Shown one piece after another: positions 35,573 through 44,061 of a DNA stretch of 64,000 nucleotides (position 1 is its first letter; every line of letters begins with the position of its first letter). The notes under the pieces were generated by a model, which was not told the origin of the DNA, ran no database searches, and saw only the letters and a program-made list of their open reading frames with translations. The position numbers were made by a program, and so were the translations under genes. The stretch comes from DATARH01 sp963712835. GTDB taxonomy: Bacteria; Pseudomonadota; Alphaproteobacteria; ATCC43930; CGMCC-115725. The stretch is taken from NCBI GenBank assembly GCA_963712835.1, contig CAVQJJ010000002.1, forward strand, positions 248,001-312,000, in the 5' to 3' direction.

Positions 35573-36355
35573 ATGCCGATGTATGAAAAAGGCAATGTCC
35601 GCATCCATTACGAGGAAGCCGGCTCGGGTTTTCCGCTGCTGATCATTCCCGGCGGCGGGCTCAATTCGACCGTCGAGGGCCTCAAGACCCACCCGTTCAA
35701 CCCGCTGACCGAGCTCAGCAACGAGTTTCGGGTGATCGCCGCTGACCTGCGCAACGCGAAAGGCGGCCAGTCGACGGGGCCGCTCGAGGCCGACCGGCCG
35801 TGGGACGCCTATACCGACGACCATATCGGGCTGATGGATCATTTGGGCATCGGCAAGTTCATGGTGCTGGGCTTTTGCATCGGCGGGCCGTTCATCTGGA
35901 ACCTGCTGAAGCGCATCGGCGACCGGGTCGTCGCCGCCGTACCAGTGCAGCCGAGCGGCTACCGTCACGAAATGCCCGAGCTCTCCTACAACAACAACAT
36001 GAAGGGCTGGGGTCCGGAGTTGTGCACCCGCCGGCCGGACATCACGATGGCTCAAGTCGACACGTTCCTGAGCAACATGTACCGCGGCGAGCGCGCCGAT
36101 TTCGTCTACACGGTGAGCCGCGATTTCGTGCGGCAGTGCCAGACGCCGGTGCTGATCCTGCCCGACGACGTGCCGGGACATCCCTACGCCGTCGCGCTGG
36201 AGAGCGCCTATCTCGCGCCCAATGCGCAGGTCAGCCTCTATCCGTGGAAGATGAACCCACGGCAAATCCAGATCGCGTTGGGGCACGTGCGCGCTTTTCT
36301 CAAGATCAACGAGCTGGCCGCGGCGGCGCAGCCGCTGCGGGTGGCGGCTCAGTAG
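35573..36355 (+). CDS. Alpha/beta hydrolase with Cys nucleophile elbow, paralogue B
   Basis: 260 residues. Same architecture as its neighbours but the most divergent: MPMYEKGNVRIHYEEAGSGF, elbow MVLGFCIGGPFIWNLLKRIG with Cys as nucleophile, and acid region LILPDDVPGHP. The C-terminal stretch reads VSLYPWKMNPRQIQIALGHV, with a His only after the motif. It begins 27 bases after paralogue A with GAGGAGGAGAAACGCC before the ATG. Tandem, diverged copies suggest related but distinct substrates, or a complex of paralogues. Confidence 0.82.
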   Translation: MPMYEKGNVRIHYEEAGSGFPLLIIPGGGLNSTVEGLKTHPFNPLTELSNEFRVIAADLRNAKGGQSTGPLEADRPWDAYTDDHIGLMDHLGIGKFMVLGFCIGGPFIWNLLKRIGDRVVAAVPVQPSGYRHEMPELSYNNNMKGWGPELCTRRPDITMAQVDTFLSNMYRGERADFVYTVSRDFVRQCQTPVLILPDDVPGHPYAVALESAYLAPNAQVSLYPWKMNPRQIQIALGHVRAFLKINELAAAAQPLRVAAQ

Positions 36356-36376
36356 GGCCGGATAGGGGAGAATTCC

Positions 36377-37141
36377 ATGCCGTTTTATGAAAAGGGCAAT
36401 GTTCGCATCCGCTATGAGGAATGCGGTTCCGGTTTTCCGCTGCTGGTGACGCCGGGCGGCGGGTTGAACTCGCGGGTCAGCAATTGGCCGACCGCCGTGT
36501 TCAACGCGCCCGAGGCGTTCAAGAACGACTTCCGCTGCATCACGATGGATCAGCGCAACGCCAATGGCGGCGAGTTGCGGGGCCCGATCCCCGATGGCGA
36601 TCCATGGGAGGCTTTCGCCGATGATCAGCTCGGGCTGATGGACCATCTGGGCATCGATAAGTTCTTCTACATGGGCTACTGCATCGGCGGCTGTTTCGCC
36701 GGCAAGCTGATGCAGCGCGCGCCCGACCGCGTGGTCGCGGCGGTGTTCTGCCAGACCGTGGGGCATCGCCCCGACGAGCACATCGACTACATGTACAATT
36801 CGGGCAAAGATGTGTGGGCGCCCGAGCTACTGCCCAACCGGCCCGACCTCAATATGGACATGGTCCTGAAGTATCTGCACAACCTTTACCGGGTGCAGCC
36901 CGATTTCCTTTACAGCGTGCCGCGCAGCTTTATCGCCCGGTGCCAGACGCCGATGCTGGTGCTGCCCGACGAAACCCCGGCGCATCCGCTGCAGACCTCG
37001 ATCGATGTCGCCTCGCTGGCGCCCCATTCGGACATCACGGTGTTCCCGTGGCGCGACCCACCCGAGCTGAGGGAGCGGACCATCAACAAGGTGCGCCACT
37101 TCCTGAAGGCGCATGTGCCAATGAAGGCCGCCGCGGAGTAA
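36377..37141 (+). CDS. Alpha/beta hydrolase with Cys nucleophile elbow, paralogue C
   Basis: 254 residues. Very like paralogue A over its whole length (shared RVSNWPTAV, FRCITMDQRNANGGE, DDQLGLMDHLGIDKFFYMGY). Elbow GYCIGGCFAGKLMQRAPDRV carries Cys; acid region is LVLPDETPAHPLQTSIDVAS. The last part, ITVFPWRDPPELRERTINKV, lacks an obvious catalytic His. The ATG follows AGGGGAGAATTCC. The A and C copies probably arose by a later duplication than B. Confidence 0.82.
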   Translation: MPFYEKGNVRIRYEECGSGFPLLVTPGGGLNSRVSNWPTAVFNAPEAFKNDFRCITMDQRNANGGELRGPIPDGDPWEAFADDQLGLMDHLGIDKFFYMGYCIGGCFAGKLMQRAPDRVVAAVFCQTVGHRPDEHIDYMYNSGKDVWAPELLPNRPDLNMDMVLKYLHNLYRVQPDFLYSVPRSFIARCQTPMLVLPDETPAHPLQTSIDVASLAPHSDITVFPWRDPPELRERTINKVRHFLKAHVPMKAAAE

Positions 37142-37201
37142 GCATTTTGTTGTAACGAGCGGCTGGTAGTCCAGCCGCCCTTACCGAGGAGGAGAAACCG
37201 A

Positions 37202-37585
37202 ATGTTCAGCCATATCATGATCGGCAGCAACGACATCGACCGGTCGAAAAAGTTCTACGACGCCATCTTCGGCGTGCTCGGTGTCGCCCCGGCGACCCCG
37301 GACGCCAGGGGTCGGCTGGCCTACGCGCATAATGGCGGACGGTTCATGATAACGAAGCCGATCAACGGCCAAGCGGCCAACTCGGCCAATGGCGGCACGA
37401 TCGGCTTTGTGATGAGCAGCGCCGAGCAGGCCAAGGCTTGGCACGACGCGGGCTGCGCCAATGGCGGTACGACGGCCGAGGACCCGCCGGGCATCCGGCA
37501 AGGCGCTGCCGGGCAGATGTATCTTGCCTATATTCGCGACCCGGACGGCCACAAGCTCGTCGGACTTCACCGCGTTCCCGGCTGA
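37202..37585 (+). CDS. VOC superfamily (glyoxalase/bleomycin resistance-like) protein
   Basis: 127 residues, one beta-alpha-beta-beta-beta module pair: FSHIMIGSNDIDRSKKFYDA at the start, GGTIGFVMSSAEQAKAWHDA in the middle, and YLAYIRDPDGHKLVGLHRVP at the end. Putative metal ligands are the His near residue 4 and a Glu/His near the C terminus. The ATG follows GAGGAGGAGAAACCGA. It is the last gene of the GMC-hydrolase group, closed by a strong terminator. Enzymatic role (glyoxalase, dioxygenase or binding protein) cannot be told. Confidence 0.82.
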   Translation: MFSHIMIGSNDIDRSKKFYDAIFGVLGVAPATPDARGRLAYAHNGGRFMITKPINGQAANSANGGTIGFVMSSAEQAKAWHDAGCANGGTTAEDPPGIRQGAAGQMYLAYIRDPDGHKLVGLHRVPG

Positions 37586-37627
37586 TCTATCGCGGATCAG
37601 ATTGGCGAGGGCCGCCCGTTCGGGCGG

Positions 37628-37657
37628 CCCCGACCGTTGGGTCGGGGCTTTTTCTTT
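37628..37657 (+). terminator. Rho-independent terminator after the VOC gene
   Basis: CCCCGACC pairs with GGTCGGGG across GTTG, followed directly by CTTTTTCTTT. A second GC hairpin (GGGCCGCCC / GGGCGGCCC, 37609-37630) lies just before it. A further hairpin, GGCGTCCC / GGGACGCC, sits near 37709-37728. Confidence 0.85.
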
Positions 37658-37753
37658 GTCGGAGTTGAAAAGGCGAATCTCGAACCGGGTCAGGCATGTA
37701 AAATCGAAGGCGTCCCATTTGGGACGCCCTCGACTTCACTGAAGGGGAACAAC

Positions 37754-37774
37754 GGCGGCGAGGTCATCGCCGCC
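37754..37774 (-). terminator. Hairpin terminator of the OmpA-like lipoprotein gene
   Basis: GGCGGCGA pairs with TCGCCGCC across GGTCA. On the minus strand it is followed by GTTGTTCCCC. It lies eight bases beyond the stop of the minus-strand gene ending at 37782. Confidence 0.5.
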
Positions 37775-37781
37775 GCCGACT

Positions 37782-38213
37782 TTAGCCTTCGACGACCGTC
37801 ACGCGGCGATTGCGCGGCTCGCGCACGCCGTCGGGCGTCGGAACGGCGTTGTCGTTCTCGCCGCGACCGGCAACCGTCATCGACCTCCAAGGCACGCCCA
37901 TATGGGCGAGGATGTGGGCGACGGTCCGCGCGCGGCGCACCGACAGGCGCTGGTTGTAGGCGGCCGAACCCGAGCGGTCGGTGTAGCCGGTGACCTGCAC
38001 GGTCACGACACCGCCGGCCCTAAAGGTGGCTGCGGCCTGCTGGAGGATAGCGACGCCCTGCGGCCCGACCCACGACCGGTTCCACGCAAAGTACACGGTG
38101 AAGACCTTAGCCGCCATCGGTGGCGGGGGTGGCGGGGGCGGCGGCGGCGGCGCGAGAATGGGCGCGCACGCGGCCACGATCAAGAGGGTGCAGAGGGCAA
38201 GGACACGCTTCAT
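37782..38213 (-). CDS. OmpA-family lipoprotein
   Basis: 143 residues. The start MKRVLALCTLLIVAACAPIL has a lipobox (VAAC), so Cys 16 would be lipidated. A run of about 11 prolines forms a linker. The rest is an OmpA-like peptidoglycan-binding domain: VFTVYFAWNRSWVGPQGVAI, then VTGYTDRSGSAAYNQRLSVR, RARTVAHILAHMGVPW and a C terminus with EPRNRRVTV. The Asp in TDRSG and Arg in NRRV are the diaminopimelate-binding residues. The ATG at 38213 follows TTGGAGGAACCCG. It would anchor the outer membrane to the wall. Its upstream region is AT-rich (about 38240-38300). Confidence 0.88.
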   Translation of the reverse strand: MKRVLALCTLLIVAACAPILAPPPPPPPPPPPMAAKVFTVYFAWNRSWVGPQGVAILQQAAATFRAGGVVTVQVTGYTDRSGSAAYNQRLSVRRARTVAHILAHMGVPWRSMTVAGRGENDNAVPTPDGVREPRNRRVTVVEG

Positions 38214-38375
38214 CGGGTTCCTCCAACAGTTGAGAACGCGAACGTTATAATAAATCACGCAATTATACTACCGCAAACCGTTATAAACGGGTTAACCAAT
38301 CAGCTCGGCGAACGCAAGGGTTAATGCGAATGCCGTTTGATCAACCTGTAGCCCATCGCCTTTCGGTGGAACGGG

Positions 38376-39779
38376 TTATACGGCATTTGTCGCGGCAACG
38401 CGAGCAAACCAATCGTACGAAGCCTTTGGCGAGCGCGTCAGAGTAGCGCGGTCGAGGTGGGCGAGTCCAAATGTCGCAGTGAAGCCGTGCGCCCATTCCC
38501 AGTTGTCGACCAGCGTCCAGATGAAATAACCGCCGAGATTCGAACCCGCTGCGATCGCGCGGTGAGCCGCCGAGATATGATCGCGCAGGTAGCCGATCCG
38601 CTCCTGGTCATCGATGCGCCCGGAGGGGCCCGGCGGCGGTTCCTGGAAGAACGCGCCGTTTTCGGTGATGTAGACGCGCGGGTTGCCGTACTGTATGCGC
38701 AACTCGCCGAGAATATCGGTCAGCCCGGTCGGATCGATCCCCCAGCTCATTGCCGTCGTGCGCATGCCGTCGGGAAGCGCGCCCCAATTTGTCCCGAGCA
38801 GACCCGCCGGATCGACGCGCTGATACATCGGTGAGTAGTAGTTGACGCCGAGGAAGTCGATCTCCTGGCGGATTGTGGTCATGTCGTCCGGCTGCACGAG
38901 CTTTTCGACGAGCGGCAGGTAACGCGCAGGGTAAGTTCCGCGAAACAGTGGGTCGAGATAGGCACGGTTCCAGGCAGCATCCCAGATCGTTGCCGCTTCC
39001 CGGTTGGCGGCGAGGTTCTGAGCGGGACGGACCGGCTGCAGGCTCATCACGGTGCCGAGTTCGAACTTGCGGTTGAGCGCGCGCAGCGCTTGCAGCGCTT
39101 GGCCTTGCGCCAGGTTTTGGTGATGCCCGGCCGCGGCCATCGACTCGCGGCCGTGTAGCCCCGGCGCATGCTCGCCGAGGCCGTGGCCCATGATGGCATG
39201 CACCTGCGGCTCATTGAACATGGCCCAGCGGCGTACCCGATCGCCGAGCCGCCGCGCCATCAGCTGCGCGTAATCGGTGAACCAGCCGGCGATCGCGCGA
39301 TTGCCCCAGCCGCCGCGGTCTTGCAGCGCCTGCGGCAGGTCCCAGTGGAACAGGCAAACCCAGGGATCGATGCCGGCCTTCAACAGCGCGTCGGTGACGC
39401 GATCGTAGTAGTCAAGCCCGCGCGGATCGGGCTGACCGGTTCCGTCGGGCAGAACGCGCGGCCAAGCGATCGAATAGCGATAGGCCTTGACCCCAAGACC
39501 CTTCAACAGGGCGACGTCATCGGGATAGCGGCGATAGCTGTCACAGGTGATTTCGGGCGTCGTGTGGTCAGCGATCGTCCCAGGGATGCGGGCGAACGTG
39601 TCCCATATGCTGTCGGCTTTGCGGTCGCCGCGCCCCTCGATCTGGCAGGACGAGGTCGAGACGCCCCACACGAAACCGGACGGGAAACGCAGCGGCTCAG
39701 CCATGGCCGGTTTCGATTCGGTAAGGCGCGCCGCGAGGAGGCCGGCCGCGCCGGCCTGCAGCAGCGTTCGGCGATGCAT
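38376..39779 (-). CDS. Exported GH1 family beta-glucosidase
   Basis: 467 residues. The N terminus MHRRTLLQAGAAGLLAARLT is a twin-arginine-type signal, so the enzyme is probably periplasmic. The GH1 barrel shows FPSGFVWGVSTSSCQIEG, the acid/base Glu in WAMFNEPQVHAIMGHG and the nucleophile Glu in VYITENGAFF, with late motifs GYFIWTLVDNWEWAHGF. It cleaves beta-glucosides such as cellobiose. The SMP-30 gene lies 21 bp upstream on the same strand, so the two are likely co-transcribed. The length and both catalytic residues are normal for GH1. Confidence 0.92.
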   Translation of the reverse strand: MHRRTLLQAGAAGLLAARLTESKPAMAEPLRFPSGFVWGVSTSSCQIEGRGDRKADSIWDTFARIPGTIADHTTPEITCDSYRRYPDDVALLKGLGVKAYRYSIAWPRVLPDGTGQPDPRGLDYYDRVTDALLKAGIDPWVCLFHWDLPQALQDRGGWGNRAIAGWFTDYAQLMARRLGDRVRRWAMFNEPQVHAIMGHGLGEHAPGLHGRESMAAAGHHQNLAQGQALQALRALNRKFELGTVMSLQPVRPAQNLAANREAATIWDAAWNRAYLDPLFRGTYPARYLPLVEKLVQPDDMTTIRQEIDFLGVNYYSPMYQRVDPAGLLGTNWGALPDGMRTTAMSWGIDPTGLTDILGELRIQYGNPRVYITENGAFFQEPPPGPSGRIDDQERIGYLRDHISAAHRAIAAGSNLGGYFIWTLVDNWEWAHGFTATFGLAHLDRATLTRSPKASYDWFARVAATNAV

Positions 39780-39800
39780 CGCGCCACACCTTCGTTATGA

Positions 39801-40757
39801 TCAGCCGCCGATGGCGCCTTGGGTGTTCACGTAGACCGCGTAGAGCGAATGGCTGCCGGCGATGAACAGCCGATTCCGTTTCGTGCCGCCGAAACACAAA
39901 TTCGCGGCCCGTTCGGGCAGCGCAATGCGGCCGATCATGGTTCCGTCGGGTGCGAATACGGCGACGCCATTCAGTTCGGGGCTCATCCCCCAGCCGCACC
40001 ACAAATTTCCGTCGACATCGCAGCGAAAACCGTCGGGGGTGCCTTTGCCGAGATCGCCGAAGTCGCGGCCCCTCGTCAGCTTGACGCCGTCATCGGCGAC
40101 GTCAAAAACGCGGATCGCGCGTTGCGGCGCGCCGCGCGATTCGACGATGTAGAGCCGCGATTCGTCGGGCGAAAAGGCAAGCCCGTTTGGGCCGCGGATG
40201 TCGTCGGCGACGACCGTCACTTGGCCGGTGCGCCCATCGATGCGATAGACGCAGGTGACCGGGAGCTCCGGCTCGGCCTTGTCGCCTTCGTACTCGCCGA
40301 GAATGCCGAACGGCGGGTCGGTGAACCAGATCGAGCCGTCCGACTTGACGACGACGTCATTCGGCGAGTTGAGCGGCTTGCCGTTGAAACGATTACACAA
40401 AACCGTGATCGTGCCGTCATGTTCGGTGCGGGTGACTTGCCGCGCGCCATGCTCGCAGGTGACCAGCCGCCCCTGGCGGTCGCGGGTATTGCCGTTCGAG
40501 TTGTTCGACGGCTTGCGGAACACGCTGACCGCACCGGTTTCCTCTTCCCATTTCAGGATCCGGTTGTTCGGAATGTCGCTCCATAACAGGAAGCGGCCAT
40601 CGCCGAACCAGACCGGTCCCTCGGCCCAGCGGCATCCCGTATGGAGGCATTCGACCGAGGCATTGAACGGCGGCCTGATCTTCTCGAAGCGCGGGTCAAG
40701 GGTGATGATCGCGGGGTCGGGATAGAGAAGGGAGGGTTGCCAGCCGTTATCGCTCAT
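39801..40757 (-). CDS. SMP-30/gluconolactonase family protein
   Basis: 318 residues, a six-bladed propeller. Typical stretches are RWAEGPVWFGDGRFLLWSDI (metal Glu), LNSPNDVVVKSDGSIWFTDP (metal Asn) and DDIRGPNGLAFSPDESRLYI (metal Asp region). It hydrolyses sugar lactones. The start is uncertain: ATGs at 40757 and 40778 are both in frame, and I chose the nearer. It pairs with the exported beta-glucosidase, consistent with a periplasmic route from beta-glucosides through glucose and gluconolactone; no signal peptide is seen here, so location is unclear. Confidence 0.85.
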   Translation of the reverse strand: MSDNGWQPSLLYPDPAIITLDPRFEKIRPPFNASVECLHTGCRWAEGPVWFGDGRFLLWSDIPNNRILKWEEETGAVSVFRKPSNNSNGNTRDRQGRLVTCEHGARQVTRTEHDGTITVLCNRFNGKPLNSPNDVVVKSDGSIWFTDPPFGILGEYEGDKAEPELPVTCVYRIDGRTGQVTVVADDIRGPNGLAFSPDESRLYIVESRGAPQRAIRVFDVADDGVKLTRGRDFGDLGKGTPDGFRCDVDGNLWCGWGMSPELNGVAVFAPDGTMIGRIALPERAANLCFGGTKRNRLFIAGSHSLYAVYVNTQGAIGG

Positions 40758-40855
40758 CACTCGGGGTTCCCTGCTCATTGTCGCGCGGCGCGCAAGCGCC
40801 GGGCGAGCATGGAACGTTTCGGCGACGGTCTCAAGGCGTGGCGCGATCGCCGCGC

Positions 40856-41017
40856 TCAAAGGCTGGTGGCGACCTGCGTGAATACGCCGGCTATGTCGGT
40901 GCCGATGTTGACGAGCAAAGAGAAGGCGGCGATCGAGATGAAAAAGGCGATCATCGCGTATTCGATGGCCGTCGCGCCATCCTGGTCGAGCTTCATTCCG
41001 CCTTGCTTGGAACGCAT
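40856..41017 (-). CDS. Flp-like pilin, divergent third copy
   Basis: 53 residues. The leader MRSKQGGMKLDQDGA is followed by TAIEYAMIAFFISIAAFSLL, the Flp pattern with Glu and Tyr after the processing Gly, and a hydrophobic helix. It is clearly related to but much more diverged than the two nearly identical copies. The start could also be the internal ATG at 40996, which has AAGGCGGA before it. No tad/cpa genes adjoin it. Confidence 0.72.
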   Translation of the reverse strand: MRSKQGGMKLDQDGATAIEYAMIAFFISIAAFSLLVNIGTDIAGVFTQVATSL

Positions 41018-41089
41018 CGTTGGCCGTCTCGCGATCCCGAAGGGGCGATGATGAGGTGCCAAACGTTGACGATTCGTGAACCGCGGACG

Positions 41090-42124
41090 TTAGACGCCAT
41101 AGAACTCGCGATACCAGCGGACGAATTCGGGTACGCCACGTTCGATCGGCGTGGTCGGGGAGAAGCCGGTGTCGCGCCGCAACGCGGTGGTGTCGGCACG
41201 GGTCGCGACGACGTCTCCCGGCTGCATCGGTAGGATGCGCTTTTCGGCTTTGCGTCCGAGCGCCGCTTCGAGAACCTCAACCAGGCGCAGCACCTTCACC
41301 GGTTGGCCGCCGCCGACATTGTAGATGCGAAACGGTGCGCTGCTCTCGGCAGGACCGGACCGGGTAGGGTCCCAATCCGGGTTTGGCGCCGGCGTGCGAT
41401 CCATGACCCGTCGCACGCCTTCTGCGATGTCGTCGACGTAAGTGAAATCGCGCTCGAGTTCGCCACCGGCGAAGAGGTTGATCGGCTCTCCCGAGAGGAT
41501 CGCCTTGGTGAACAGGAACAGCGCCATGTCGGGCCGTCCCCACGGCCCGTACACGGTGAAAAAGCGCAACCCGGTCATCGGGATGCCGAACAAGTGGCTA
41601 TAGCTGTGGGCCATCAGCTCGTTGGCGCGCTTGGTCGCGGCATAGAGCGTCAGCGGATGATCGACCGGATCGTCGGCCGAAAACGGCGCCTTGCTGTTGG
41701 CGCCGTAGACCGAGCTGGTCGAGGCGTAGACGAGGTGCTTCACCTCCGCGTGCCGGCTCGCTTCCAGGATATTGAGAAAACCGGTCAGGTTCGCATCCGC
41801 ATAGGCGTGCGGATTGGTGAGCGAATAGCGCACTCCCGCCTGAGCCGCGAGACTGACGAGCACGGCCGGCCGCGATTTCTCGACCAGCGCTCGCAGCTCC
41901 GGTCCCTGCGTCAAATCGAGATGGGCAAAGCCGAACCGGTTGTGCGCCTGCAGGCGTGCGAGCCGCGCCTTCTTCAGCTCGACATCGTAATAGGCGTTGA
42001 GATTGTCGAGGCCGATGACGGCCCGCCCCTCGCCGAGTAGGCGCTCAGCGAGATGAAATCCGATGAACCCAGCCGCGCCGGTGACCAGAACGGGCCGCTC
42101 GGGGAATTCGTCGAGCGGGCTCAC
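41090..42124 (-). CDS. UDP-glucuronate 4-epimerase-like NAD-dependent epimerase
   Basis: 344 residues, extended SDR. VLVTGAAGFIGFHLAERLLG binds NAD; the catalytic triad is in YASTSSVYG and LYAATKRANELMAHSYSHLF. GLRFFTVYGPWGRPDMALFL is diagnostic of the GAE/LpsL/Cap1J group that interconverts UDP-glucuronate and UDP-galacturonate. The start is a GTG at 42124 overlapping the stop of the dehydrogenase gene (GTGA). Co-expression with that dehydrogenase fits a path to a UDP-uronic acid. Confidence 0.88.
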   Translation of the reverse strand: MSPLDEFPERPVLVTGAAGFIGFHLAERLLGEGRAVIGLDNLNAYYDVELKKARLARLQAHNRFGFAHLDLTQGPELRALVEKSRPAVLVSLAAQAGVRYSLTNPHAYADANLTGFLNILEASRHAEVKHLVYASTSSVYGANSKAPFSADDPVDHPLTLYAATKRANELMAHSYSHLFGIPMTGLRFFTVYGPWGRPDMALFLFTKAILSGEPINLFAGGELERDFTYVDDIAEGVRRVMDRTPAPNPDWDPTRSGPAESSAPFRIYNVGGGQPVKVLRLVEVLEAALGRKAEKRILPMQPGDVVATRADTTALRRDTGFSPTTPIERGVPEFVRWYREFYGV

Positions 42125-43422
42125 AGCCGCCACAATTCGATCCCGGCGGGCTGCTCGGCGCGCGGCAGGCACGACTTGATATCGAGGACGACACCGGTGC
42201 CGTTGCGCAGCAAGCTATTGATCAGGGGCCAGCCTTCCGCGACGAAGGACGCGTGGGCGACCGCGAGGATCACCACGTCCGACGGTTCGAGCGCCTCGCG
42301 CGGCAGAAGCCGCATGCCATATTGGCGCAGCGCCTCATCAGTCGAGGCGAGCGGGTCGTGCACCTGCACCGCGATGCCGAACGCCTCCAACTCGCGGATG
42401 ATGTCGACGACCTTGCTATTGCGGATGTCGGGAACGTCCTCCTTGAAGGAAAGGCCCATGATGGTGACAGGACCTTTGGCGCCGTCATGGCGTAACATCA
42501 TGCGCACGCATTGTCGCGCGACCCGCGCGCCGACGCCGTCGTTGACCTGTCGACCGGCGAGGATGAGTTGGGGATGGCAGCCTGCCCGCTCGGCGCGATG
42601 CGTCAGGTAGTAGGGATCGACGCCAATGCAATGGCCACCGACCAGACCCGGCGAAAATTTGAGGAAATTCCACTTTGTGCCGGCTGCGGCCAAGACATCC
42701 GCGGTATCGATGCCGAGCGCGTGAAAGATCGAGGACAGCTCATTCATCAACGCGATGTTGAGGTCGCGCTGCGTGTTCTCGATGACCTTCGCCGCCTCCG
42801 CGGTCTTGATGCTCGGGGCGCGGTGTATCCCCGCCGTCACGACCGAACCGTAGACGGAGGCGATGATGTCGAGCGCCGCGTCGTCCTGTGCGGCGACGAC
42901 CTTCTCGATTACCTCGAAACGATGCTGGCGGTCGCCGGGGTTGATGCGCTCCGGCGAATAACCGAGCGTGAAATCCCGGCCACAGACCAGTCCCGAAGCG
43001 GCTTCCAATACCGGAGCGCAATCCTCCTCGGTCGCGCCGGGATACACCGTCGATTTAAAGACGACGATATCGCCTCGCTTGAGCGCTCCGCCTACCGTAC
43101 GCGAAGCGGCGAGCAGCGCGCGGAGGTCGGGGCGATGCGCCTGGTCGATCGGTGTCGGCACCGTGACGATAAAAAAATCGGCGGCCGGCAGATCGGCCGG
43201 GTCGTGGGTGAAGTGAAGATGCGCCGCCCGCAAATTCTCTGCTTCGACCTCGCGCGTCCGGTCATGGCCGGACCTCAACTCGGCGATACGCTCACACGAG
43301 ATATCGAAGGCGATTACGCACATGCCCGCGCGCGCGAACGACGCCGCGACCGGTAGCCCGACGTAGCCAAGACCAATGACCGCGATCTTGCGCCCATGCC
43401 TCAACCGTTTGATCGCCGACAT
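42121..43422 (-). CDS. UDP-sugar 6-dehydrogenase (UDP-GlcNAc/UDP-Glc dehydrogenase family, WbpO/TviB-like)
   Basis: 433 residues. The NAD motif is IAVIGLGYVGLPVAASFARA, the catalytic Cys is in LVGGHCIGVDPYYLTHRAER, the Lys in KTAEAAKVIENTQRDLNIAL, and the Thr/Glu segment in VPTPIDQAHRPDL. The form with GGHCIGVDPYYLT is that of UDP-N-acetylhexosamine dehydrogenases (WbpA, WbpO, TviB) rather than UDP-glucose dehydrogenase, though the substrate needs testing. The ATG at 43422 is chosen over an upstream in-frame start. It is the first gene of the minus-strand pair and faces away from the plus-strand half of the locus. Confidence 0.87.
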   Translation of the reverse strand: MSAIKRLRHGRKIAVIGLGYVGLPVAASFARAGMCVIAFDISCERIAELRSGHDRTREVEAENLRAAHLHFTHDPADLPAADFFIVTVPTPIDQAHRPDLRALLAASRTVGGALKRGDIVVFKSTVYPGATEEDCAPVLEAASGLVCGRDFTLGYSPERINPGDRQHRFEVIEKVVAAQDDAALDIIASVYGSVVTAGIHRAPSIKTAEAAKVIENTQRDLNIALMNELSSIFHALGIDTADVLAAAGTKWNFLKFSPGLVGGHCIGVDPYYLTHRAERAGCHPQLILAGRQVNDGVGARVARQCVRMMLRHDGAKGPVTIMGLSFKEDVPDIRNSKVVDIIRELEAFGIAVQVHDPLASTDEALRQYGMRLLPREALEPSDVVILAVAHASFVAEGWPLINSLLRNGTGVVLDIKSCLPRAEQPAGIELWRL

Positions 43423-44061
43423 TAACCGCACCCTCGACGCGCGCAATCGTCTTCCGACCGCCGCATTCGTATCAAATAACTGTTAGCTTGGCGTATGCAA
43501 ATCCGGACGCGCGGCTGCGGCGTGCAAATTTTTCGGGCTTTTCGCCTAACGCTTTTGGCGGCGCGATACGCATGGCGGGTTCGCCGCCGCGGCCTTCGGT
43601 AAGGTGTCAAAAAAGCAGCAGCCACCACCGCGATCGCGGTTGCGAATCGCTGAGGATTTGGGTCTCATAGCTGCCATCAACAGCCTGGTTTCCTGTGGAC
43701 ATTTGGGGGTTGGTCGGCTAGATCAGATCGGCGCGCCGCTTCGTCGGGGCTTAATCTCTGTTAGATGTGTAAATCTCCATCGCGATAGCCGTGATGGACG
43801 GCGTAAATCTGAAAGTAGAGATTAAAGATATTTGGATAAATCCCTTGTTGGCTAAGTTTAAATATTTATTTTTGGGCGCGATTTTTTGAATCGTATAGTG
43901 GACATTACTAGGGGTTTCGCTATAGAAAATATTAGTGGGTTGGGGAAGATGATGTCGGCAACGGTTGCTAGCTGCCGTCCGGCTGAACGGGGAACGAAAA
44001 ACCCCCGTCGATCGGGAGAGCGTGGCGTTGCCGATCTCGTATGTCAGACGATGGGGGCCTG
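43423..44061. promoter_or_regulatory. AT-richer divergent intergenic region of the polysaccharide locus
   Basis: About 640 bases without a gene, between divergent operons. From about 43770 to 43960 the sequence is much more AT-rich than its surroundings (TTAAATATTTATTTTTGGGC, GATTTTTTGAATCGTATAGT, GCTATAGAAAATATTAGTGG). This probably carries promoters and operator sites for both sides. No repeats of the local families were found in it. I could not assign a sigma-factor box with confidence. Confidence 0.4.
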
